A DNA stretch of 64,000 nucleotides. Source: Unio delphinus. Its lineage: Eukaryota > Mollusca > Bivalvia > Unionida > Unionidae. Within the stretch, counting starts at the first letter, position 1, and each line of letters opens with the position of its first letter. Where the stretch lies: positions 248,001 to 312,000 of the forward strand of contig JAQISU010000232.1 of NCBI GenBank assembly GCA_029339505.1. The letters are read 5' to 3'. The notes beneath the pieces were generated by a model. That model saw nothing but the letters and a program-made list of their open reading frames with translations, was not told where the DNA came from and did not search any database. The position numbers and the translations under genes are program-made. Of the stretch, positions 26,401 to 38,400 are shown in pieces.

Positions 26401-29400
26401 TGCCAATGGTCATTTGAATCAAATTTGGATCAGAGTCAGTAGCCATCATCAGCATTCGCTTGTTAACACTTAAGAGTCTTCAGGTCTGCTCTGATATGGA
26501 TCAGAGTCAGTAGCCATCATCAGCATTTGCTTGTTAACACTCAAGAGTCTTCAGGTCTACTCTGATATGGATCAGAGTCTGCAGCCATCATCAGCATTTG
26601 CTTGTTAACACTCAAGAGTCTTCAGGTCTACTCTGATATGGATCAGAGTCTGCAGCCATCATCAGCATTTGCTTGTTAACAGCTTCAGGTCTACTCTGAT
26701 ATGGATCAGAGTCAGTAGCCATCATCAGCATTTGCTTGTTAACATTTAAGAGGCTTCAGGTCTACTCTGATATGGATCAGAGTCTGCAGCCATCATCAGC
26801 ATTTGCTTGTTAACATTTAAGAGGCTTCAGGTCTACTCTGATATGGATCAGAGTCAGTAGCCATCATCAGCATTTGCTTGTTAACACTCAAGAGTCTTCA
26901 GGTCTACTCTGATATGGAGTAGTCTGCAGCCATCATCAGCATTTGCTTGTTAACACTCAAGAGTCTTCAGGTCTACTCTGATATGGATCAGAGTCAGTAG
27001 CCATCATCAGCATTTGTTTGTTAACACTCAAGAGTCTTCAGGTCTACTCTGATATGGATCAGAGTCTGCAGCCATCATCAGCATTTGCTTGTTAACACTT
27101 AAGAGGCTTCAGGTCTACTCTGATATGGATCAGAGTCTGCAGCCATCATCAGCATTTGCTTGTTAACACTTAAGAGTCTTCAGGTCTACTCTGATATGGA
27201 TCAGAGTCTGCAGCCATCATCAGCATTTGCTTGTTAACACTTAAGAGTCTTCAGGTCTACTCCAGGGCTCGAAATTAGCGGTAGTCCGCTAGCCCGAGGC
27301 TAGTAGATTTCCCGTCGGGCTAGTAACTTTCATAATGTTAATAGTCCGACGGGCTAGTAAGTTTTTGGTTATCAACAGTCAGAGTTTGTTTACTCAATAC
27401 CCTAATAAAGACGTGACTTCGGCCGATATTCATTAGAATCAACGCAGTGACCATTGTAAACACAGTCATAAAATATTAGCATGTGAAGATGAAGTCGATT
27501 TCAGCCTCAGAAATGTGTTTCTATTACAAGAAGCCATCTGATTATGTGCGTTTCACTTAACAGCGCCAATTCAGGTCCCGTCATTAACAAAGGAAGTTTG
27601 GAAATTGATCCGTATTAATCTGAAAGCGAATTAAATGGTATCACGCTTTATTCACGCGACCACAGTAACACATTACGAAACGTTACACCACACGGAAGAA
27701 CATAGCATCAACTTTTCAAAGAAATTAGTTTACATGTTTGTTTCTTTAATGTATTTTTTTTGCTTGCTCCGAGTCACAAACGGGTAACTCATATTTTACG
27801 TTTGCATCGAAATAATTAGAAGAATTAGATCAATTTATTATGATAACATTACTGACACATCATTTTCCAAGCAACTACTTTTTCAATGATAATAAGAATA
27901 GCTTTTATATTTTTCTCCAAAAAACGATTGAACAAATAATTGAATACACTTGGAGATATCCAAGCATTCGATGGGAATTAAAATCTCACATGGGCATCTA
28001 AGATTGAAAATATTCACGCATATTATTAATTTCAACAATACACTGAGGTTCGATTAATTAGGAACAATTACCCAACATATGTTACTAATGATGAGACCGT
28101 AATTGGAGCTGTTAAATACCACAAGTGTTCGATGCGCTCTTGATGTGAAGGAGGAAAAAATCTATATAAAAAAAATCATTCAGAGTGACAAAAATACCTT
28201 AGAAAAATATCTCAGGAATATTTTTTGTATTTTTGTCGCTATGTATGGTTTTGATTATTGTTTTCTTTTTCATTCTCATCAAGCCCGCGTCGGAGTTAAA
28301 AATACAACGCGCCGAGTCAGCTGGCTTCGTTTGATGGGAGCACACATTCTCCAAGCTGAAACTAACATTATCTTTTGATGTTAATATTTTATAACAGTGT
28401 TTACTTTAGCCACTGCTTTGATCGTGCAGAACATCCGCTGAAGTCAAGTCTTTATTAGGAAGAAGCCATTTGATGGAAGAGGGGGGTGGGGGGTGGCAAA
28501 GGCACGTGTTTTTAAACGGGTTTCTTGCTCTGACTCTTTTATATAAAGGACACTGTGTCATTCCTTTTCTGACTTCAAATAATTCGCGTCAGTTATACTG
28601 TAAAATCTCATATTTCAAAACGAGGCACAATTCCCGTCTTATAAGACAGGCAAAATGTGGCGTTTTATAGAAGTTGTTCAGCCCCCGGAAAAAAGCAAAA
28701 TTCATTATGTTATCTTGCAGTTACAAAGATATCTATGATTTGACTTGGCTCACAGTTGTACAATCATATGCTGCTGACTGCAAGAATATTCTGGCATTGA
28801 TTGACCTCATCCTGACAATCCCAGCCCACTCTGAGGATGCTTAAAGGGGTTTCTCAGAGATAAAAATGGTGAAGAGTGACTGGAGATCTTGTTTGCGACC
28901 TTGGGTTCTCTCCGACCATCATGTTTCATACAAATGACATTCCAACATATGATCCATTATCAGCAATACATTTGTGGAATGTTTCAGGGAGACCGGTAAG
29001 GAGACCAGAACAAACCCCATATGGACCCAGAGTGCAGGTGGAGGACGAGAAAGGACACCTGGATCCCTTTCTGGAATTGGATCCAGATTATCTTGATAAA
29101 CAAGAAATGTGAATTTAATGATGATTTAAAGTAGAATTTATACTTCTGTACTTCCAAATTTTATATGATAATGCTATATGAAATAAAATTGTTGTTAATC
29201 TCAATACGAGTGTGTGACATTGTTTTGGGGACCGGGCTAGTAAATGTTTGGCAGAGCTAGTAAATTTCTCAGTACACTAGACCGTCTGGCTACCAGGAAA
29301 TTTGTGTTAAATTCAAGGCCTGTACTCTGATATGGAGTAGTCTGCAGCCATCATCAGCATTTGCTTGTTAACACTCAAGAGTCTTCAGGTCTACTCTGAT

Positions 29401-32400
29401 ATGGATCAGAGTCAGTAGCCATCATCAGCATTTGCTTGTTAACACTCAGGAGTCTTCAGGTCTACTCTGATATGGATCAGAGTCTGCAGCCATCATCAGC
29501 ATTTGCTTGTTAACACTCAAGAGTCTTCAGGTCTACTCTGATATGGATCAGAGTCAGTAGCCATCATCAGCATTTGCTTGTTAACACTCAAGAGTCTTCA
29601 GGTCTACTCTGATATGGATCAGAGTCAGTAGCCATCATCAGCATTTGCTTGTTAACACTCAAGAGTCTTCAGGTCTACTCTGATATGGAGTAGTCTGCAG
29701 CCATCATCAGCATTTGCTTGTTAACACTCAAGAGTCTTCAGGTCTACTCTAATATGGATCAGAGTCATTAGCTATCATCAGCATTTGCTTGTTAACAGCT
29801 TCAGGTCTACTCTGATATGGATCAGAGCCAGTAGCCATCATCAGCATTTGCTTGTTAACACTCAAGAGTCTTCAGGTCTACTCTGATATGGAGTAGTCTG
29901 CAGCCATCATCAGCATTTGCTTGTTAACACTCAAGAGTCTTCAGGTCTACTCTGATATGGATCAGAGTCAGTAGCCATCATCAGCATCTGCTTGTTAACA
30001 CTCAAGAGTCTTCAGGTCTACTCTGATATGGATCAGAGTCTGCAGCCATCATCAGCATTTGCTTGTTAACATTTAAGAGGCTTCAGGTCTACTCTGATAT
30101 GGATCAGAGTCAGTAGCCATCATCAGCATTTGCTTGTTAACACTCAAGAGTCTTCAGGTCTACTCTGATATGGAGTAGTCTGCAGCCATCATCAGCATTT
30201 GCTTGTTAACACTCAAGAGTCTTCAGGTCTACTCTAATATGGATCAGAGTCTGCAGCCATCATCAGCATTTGCTTGTTAACAGCTTCAGGTCTACTCTGA
30301 TATGGATCAGAGTCAGTAGCCATCATCAGCATTTGCTTGTTAACATTTAAGAGTCTTCAGGTCTACTCTGATATGGATCAGAGTCTGCAGCCATCATCAG
30401 CATTTGCTTGTTAACATTTAAGAGGCTTCAGGACTACTCTGATATGGATCAGAGTCAGTAGCCATCATCAGCATTTGCTTGTTAACAGCTTCAGGTCTAC
30501 TCTGATATGGATCAGAGTCTGTAGCCATCATCAGCATTTGCTTGTTAACATTTAAGAGTCTTCAGGTCTACTCTGATATGGATCAGAGTCTGCAGCCACC
30601 ATCAGCATTTGCTTGTTAACAGCTTCAGGTCTACTCTGATATGGATCAGAGTCTGTAGCCATCATCAGCATTTGCTTGTTAACATTTAAGAGTCTTCAGG
30701 TCTACTCTGATATGGATCAGAGTCTGCAGCCATCATCAGCATTTGCTTGTTAACAGCTTCAGGTCTACTCTGATATGGATCAGAGTCAGTAGCCATCATC
30801 AGCATTTGCTTGTTAACATTTAAGAGGCTTCAGGTCTACTCTGATATGGATCAGAGCCAGTAGCCATCATCAGCATTTGCTTGTTAACACTCAAGAGTCT
30901 TCAGGTCTACTCTGATATGGAGTAGTCTGCAGCCATCATCAGCATTTGCTTGTTAACACTCAAGAGTCTTCAGGTCTACTCTGATATGGATCAGAGTCAG
31001 TAGCCATCATCAGCATTTGCTTGTTAACACTCAAGAGTCTTCAGGTCTACTCTGATATGGATCAGAGTCTGCAGCCATCATCAGCATTTGCTTGTTAACA
31101 TTTAAGAGGCTTCAGGTCTACTCTGATATGGATCAGAGTCAGTAGCCATCATCAGCATTTGCTTGTTAACACTCAAGAGTCTTCAGGTCTACTCTAATAT
31201 GGATCAGAGTCGTTAGCCATCATCAGCATTTGCTTGTTAACAGCTTCAGGTCTACTCTGATATGGATCAGAGTCTGCAGCCATCATCAGCATTTGCTTGT
31301 TAACATTTAAGAGGCTTCAGGACTACTCTGATATGGATCAGAGTCAGTAGCCATCATCAGCATTTGCTTGTTAACAGCTTCAGGTCTACTCTGATATGGA
31401 TCAGAGTCTGTAGCCATCATCAGCATTTGCTTGTTAACATTTAAGAGTCTTCAGGTCTACTCTGATATGGATCAGAGTCTGCAGCCACCATCAGCATTTG
31501 CTTGTTAACAGCTTCAGGTCTACTCTGATATGGATCAGAGTCTGCAGCCATCATCAGCATTTGCTTGTTAACATTTAAGAGTCTTCAGGTCTACTCTGAT
31601 ATGGATCAGAGTCTGCAGCCATCATCAGCATTTGCTTGTTAACAGCTTCAGGTCTACTCTGATATGGATCAGAGTCAGTAGCCATCATCAGCATTTGCTT
31701 GTTAACATTTAAGAGGCTTCAGGTCTACTCTGATATGGATCAGAGCCAGTAGCCATCATCAGCATTTGCTTGTTAACACTCAAGAGTCTTCAGGTCTACT
31801 CTGATATGGAGTAGTCTGCAGCCATCATCAGCATTTGCTTGTTAACACTCAAGAGTCTTCAGGTCTACTCTGATATGGATCAGAGTCAGTAGCCATCATC
31901 AGCATTTGCTTGTTAACACTCAAGAGTCTTCAGGTCTACTCTGATATGGATCAGAGTCTGCAGCCATCATCAGCATTTGCTTGTTAACATTTAAGAGGCT
32001 TCAGGTCTACTCTGATATGGATCAGAGTCTGCAGCCATCATCAGCATTTGCTTGTTAACACTCAAGAGGCTTCAGGTCTAATCTGAGATTTGGATCAGAG
32101 TTAGTGTGCAAGCTTATATTGTCAGAATTGAATTTAGTTAATTCGTACCTAATACAGTAGAACCTGTATTGAAAGACCACCCATTCTGCCAAAAGTAATG
32201 GTCTCTCAAGACTTCAGTGCATTGCATGTTAAAAACTTAATAGCAGAGTAGAATCATGCTGCCTGAAATTAGAACTCTTGGCGTTAAATAGTTTTGAAAA
32301 GAAAATTATCATAGATGAGCGACTGAAAAGCATCCATGAAATTATGAATGGGATCAAAACCACAACTTTCTTTTTTTGTAACAGCAGAGATGGCCTTCTT

Positions 32401-35400
32401 ATATGTGAAGGTATGCATCAAGTATTGTTAACTTGAATCAGCCATTGAATGCAGACTTTTGTTGGTATAAAATTCAACTTCTGTTTCACTGGGTTGTGCT
32501 ATGCTGATAGAGGATAACCCATGCTAAATATAGCCACATGCATATTATTTGTGAGGTTTATCCATAGCAGGGGCTGATAGAGGATAACCCATGCTAAATA
32601 TAGCCACATGCATGTTATTTGTGAGGTTTATCCATAGCAGGAGCTGATAGAGGATAACCCATGCTAATTATAGCCACATGCATACTGTTTGTGAGGTTTA
32701 TCCATAGTAAGGGCTGATAGAGGATAACCCATGCTAACTATAGTCACATGCATACTATTTGTGAGGTTTATCCATAGCAGGAGCTGATAGATGATAATCC
32801 ATCCTAATTATAACCACATGCAGACTGTATGTGAGGTTCATACAAAATAATAATCTAAGACTAGCTGTCACTTTCAGGATGATAAACTCTAAATTATGGA
32901 CATGTATTTGCAAAACTGCTGATAGCTGTTATAACGGGTCTGAAAATGTTACACAAACTGTAACCTGGCATGTTTACATAAACTAATCTTATAAAACCAA
33001 TCAATCCAAAATGACTCCATTGTAATTATGTACATCTGAGATACGCATGGTTATGAATTCAACAAAATCCAGACATTGTAATTAAGGGTGCTTCATGCAA
33101 GATTTAGTCAGCAGAATAATGATTTAAACAATGACAACATGTATAATTTCACAGTAATAATCACAGTAATTTTACAGTAATATGTCAGTAATTTTACAGC
33201 AATAATCACAGTAATTTCACAGTAATTTTACAGTAATATCACATCAGTTTCACAGTAATACGTCAGTAATTTCACAGTAATTTTACAGTAATAATCACAG
33301 TAATTTTACAGTAATACCACATGCATCATACTATTTTCAGTGATGAAAATGACATTAAGTTAAATAATATTAAATAACATTGGCCATATTGGGGCTAAAT
33401 TCAATGAATTCTGATTAAAATGGGTTTTCTATCACCAGAAGCTGATTGTTAGTGTTAGAATGAATATCCTTAAGTGGTTATATGCAAGATGTAGAGATAA
33501 AGCAAATTTTAGTATAATGTGCAAAGAGTTCCATTAAGGCATAGGAAAATGTTGATAATTAAGTTCAGCCTCACTGGGGGCCCAGAATGGCCAAGTGGTC
33601 AAAAGCGCTCTCCGTTACGGATCACTCTCATCTCACTTCTGTCTGCGTGGTTTGTGTCTCAGATTCAGCATATGTGGATTTGTGAGAAAGCTTGCCGGTA
33701 GTTTCTTATGTGTTGGTGGTTCTTTCCAGGGTTTTCCATGTTCTTCCTCCACCATTAATACTGGCTGCCATGTATAGCCTATCTTATGCTGAAAAATGGT
33801 GTGAAACCCTACAACAACATCAGCCTCACTGATTTAAACTTGTACTGTTCTCTTGAATGAATTGATTTGCTGTTGTTGTTTTTATGCTATCAAGATTCTC
33901 CAGTCTAACTATTATGTTTGAGTATGTGTTCCCACAAAGAGGCACACACACTATTGTGCATGCTGCAGCTATTTATGAACACATGTCATTTCAGAGGCCC
34001 AGTTGGCAGAGATGACAGAAGAAGACCAGGAAATGATGAAGGTCATGGGTTTCACAGGTTTTGAGACTACCAAGGTAATTGCATTTCTTACACTTTCATA
34101 CTAATAAAGTCATTATAGTTTTACACATTTTGATATTACTTTGGTTATTACAGTTCTTAAATTTTTAATACTGTCATGGTCATTGCATTTCCGACACTTT
34201 GATCGTACCAAATGTCATTGCTATAGAACCTGTCTTGAAAGACCATCCCTTCTGCCAAAGAGCAATAGTCTCTCAAGACAGGTGGTTTCATTACAGGTCA
34301 TAACACTATATGATCAATGCATGGAGATCCTGGTCTCTCAGAACAAATGGTCTCTCATATCAGTGGTCTGTCATGGCAGGTTTTACTGTATAGTTTTTTT
34401 ACATTTTGATATTACCTGGGTCATTACAGTTCTTAGTTACAAGGTTGCTACAGTTATGCTCTTTTTTTTTCTTCTCCAAAACTTTATATTGTCAGAAACA
34501 TTCTGTATTTTGCTGTTCTGAACACTGCATGAAACGTGTCACAAAATAGTATAGTGTATTAGGAACTACTTTGTAAATAGATTTGTTTGTGATGAACTAA
34601 AAACTATGAAGATGTTTCGTCTGTTTGAAAGTAGAGATGATGTAGTGAATAATGTGGATAAAAGTAGAGATGATGTAGTGAATAATGTGGATAAAAGTAG
34701 AGATGATAACATGAATAATGTGGATAAAAGTAGAGATAATATAGTGAATAATGTGGATAAAAGTAGAGATGATAACATGAATAATGTGAATAAAAGTAGA
34801 GATGATATAGTGAATAATGTGGATAAAAGTAGAGATGATAAAGTGAATAATGTGGATAAAAATAGAGATGATATAGTGAATAATGTAGATGAATTTATGG
34901 AGTCATAAATGAAACTTTCATAGATTCAAATGAAAGAAGCTGCAATGACCACAACAAATAATATACTTACAAAAATATACCTACATTTTTGACTTGATTA
35001 CACACCACAAAATTGTACCTAAATATCGACAACAATTTCCAGTGCCAAAAACATTCTTCTTACTGCACTCAAAATGAAATGAATGTGATATTCCATAGTG
35101 TGTTTTTGATAATTTTATTTTAAAGAGTTCATATTTTTCTAACATTACAATTCCAAACATTCAATGAGAGAATAGAAACACACCTGTAGCTGAGTCAAGA
35201 CGGCAGAATTGACCAAAAAAGTACCCAGAATCCATCTGTTCCAGACTGGATAAGTTATGGCAATGTGCATTCATTTACATAATGACTCTAAATTGCAATT
35301 TTAAGTAGACAGTTCTTTTTTAAACTGATGTTGAATACATAACGAAGTTCAAAGGTCTCTTGGCGGTGTCATATGCGTATTAATATTGTTATTGTGTTTT

Positions 35401-38400
35401 GATGAATCTATGGTTGTGTACTTATTTTTGGAATACAACATAAATTCAATTATTTTGTTTCTTGTTGCCTATTTTTTTATAAGTAAGCAACAGGTAGAAT
35501 AAGAAACTGACGATATAATAAAATGTTAATGCATTTTATGGGGTGATATGAAGTCTTTGTTTTAATTATTTATATTATTCACCAAATTGTTGTGCAGTAT
35601 TAATTTAAAAAGAACTCATTCATGTTTTCCCCATACAAATGGAGTAACCAATAAGTATTACAGCTATTTCCCTTTGATACTACCAAGGTCATTACTGTTC
35701 TTGCAGTGTGATAGTACCAAGGTCATTACAGTTCTTGCAGTGTGATAGTACCAAGGTCATTACAGTTCTTGCAGTGTGATAGTACCAAGGTCATTACAGT
35801 TCTTGCAGTGTGATGGTACCAAGGTCATTAGAGTTCTTGCAGTGTGATAGTACCAAGGTCATTACAGTTCTTGCAGTGTGATAGTACCAAGGTCATTACA
35901 GTTCTTGCAGTGTGATTCTAACAAGGTCATTACTGTTCTTGCTGTGTGATACTACCAGGGTCATTACTGTTCTTGCAGTGTGATTCTACCAAGGTCATTA
36001 CAGGTCTCACACAACAATAAAATTCACTTTTCCTTTTGCATTTAAGTTTTTTTTAAAGCTCTATTGGTCCTTGACCAAAAGTGCTTAAATATTTTTTAAA
36101 AACAACTTCTAATAAGCTATTGTGGTATTGCCACCAACAACTTCAAAGACATCTTCATCATGAGGTATAGTTGATTCTGAATCAAAATAGCACTCTTTAG
36201 ACCTCAAATATTATGGAGTGGGACTTACCACTGTAATTGTATGCATGTTTATTCTATTAGTATATACTGCATATTATGTTTTGCATTATTCTTTTGGCAT
36301 TTTCTACATTGTTGGATGTACATTCTGTTTTGGTATTTTCTACATGTGTTGGATGTACATTCTATTGGGCTTTTTTTTTTACAGTGTTGCATATACATTC
36401 TATTTTTCATTTTCTATGTGTGTTGGATGTACATTCTGTTTGGGCTTTTTCGACATGTGTTGGATGTATGTTCTATTTTTCATTTTCTATGTGTGTTGGA
36501 TGTACATTCTATTTTGATTTTTTGACACGTGTTGAATATACATTCTATTTTTCATTTTCTCTGTGTGTTGTATGTACATTCTATTGGGCTTTTACTGCAT
36601 GTGTTGGATGTACATCCTATTTGTCATTTTTATGTGTGACAGATGTACATCCTGTTTGGCATTTTTTATGTATGACAGATGTACATTCTATTTGGAATTT
36701 TTTGTGTGACAGATGTACATTCTAGATTGCATCCTTTAATTTAGTAATGTTTTCTATCTTTGACAAAAACTTCAGTTAAACACGGGCAATAAGGACCAAA
36801 AATACAGACTCTCACTCATTCTCTCTGAAGTGCAAGAAGAAAAATGTGATGGAATGCATATGCATCTCTCTATGTATCTGTCTGCCTTAAAAATCTGGAG
36901 AAAGCATATTAGCTTTAATGATGCAATTTCCCTATTGCTGGTAATCTGAAATAACATACAGTGATACTTTTAATATTTATGATGCAATTTCCCTATTGCT
37001 GCTAATCTAAAATAGCATACAGTGATACTTTTAATATTTATAAAACTTAAGTTATTATTCCACACAGATTGCAAATTTTATCCTATCTATAACTGAATAA
37101 ATTTTCAGGTCAGCATCATTAAATATAGCAAAAAGTACATAATACATTTTAAATACTTCATGTTTAAATAAATAAGGTACTTTTAAGTACATTTAATGAT
37201 TCTGACCGGAAAGGTTACTAAATTGCAGACAGGGTAAAATTTGTGATGCTGTATGGAATGGAGTGAAAAAGATGAAGCTGAGGTGTTTAACTGGGCCCTG
37301 TCTTATACTCTGCATCTTTGTATAGGCAGGCAAATACAGTACCTATTTGGATGTAAAAAGAATAGAAAACTATGTCTGGTAAACAAGTTGAACACTTCAA
37401 GATCCCTTCACTTGACAGTTTTGATACCAACAACAAGGAAAATAAACCAATGGCTAACCATTTTAACAGCTTTTTGGTCATTCCATGAATGATTTCTCTA
37501 TCCTCCCGATTGAAGTGTTTCCAAATAAAGAAAATCTCAGGAAATGGGAGGCCTAATGGCTTGGTAAATTAAAAATGAGGAGTCTCTTCCGACTCAATAC
37601 ATGACTAAATGGATAGAAATTTTGCCATTTGTCATCACCTATAACTGACAGGCAACAAAAACAGCCAAATTAATCATAAAAGGATATCCAAAACTCCAAA
37701 AGGAATTTCACAAGATTTTCTGCACAAACTGGTAACAGCAAATCAGAGAAACAAGAACTTGAGTGATATGTCCATTATAAACAAAATATAGAGCAGGAAT
37801 AATTCTCCCTTGGCCAGTGCATGTAGAATTTCTTGAAACTCCAACCTTCCTTTTTGACCTTAAACCCTAACCCTAACCCAAAATCCTCAAACCTAACTCG
37901 AACCCGAAACTTTAACCACTAAACCCTAACCTTAGCCTTATCTCAAACCTGCAACCCTAACCCAAATCCAAATCTCTAAAGTTGCCATATCTTATCTGAG
38001 AGGGCCCAGGTTTGAATCCTGACACAGAACAAATTATTGATTTGCTTGTTCAGCGCTAGGGTCTTTTTGTAGTATTTAAGGACCCTAGATTTGTCACTCA
38101 TAGGATGTCAGGATAATGTGGCTGGTGGGACATGATGCTACATGTCTGCGGCATGATGCCCAAGTGCTAGACATCACTATAAACTGCGATACTGCAGGCA
38201 TCATAGCGATATGACTGAAAAATTGTTAAATGTACTTAAAAATCCAAATTGCTGATTTGTATCCTTCAATTTCATCAAGTAGAGTGCCATTTATACTAAA
38301 TTGTGTCTATATATAGGGCTAGAAGTGTTACACATATTTGTTTGGCTTGTTAATATAATGTTGCTTATCTGTACTTATTTTTGAATGTTACTATTAAATT

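Noticed and set aside
36218..36725. Cys-rich membrane-like proteins in three overlapping frames
   Set aside because: All three frames read the same irregular ~40-bp repeat; no start context, signal or splice support.
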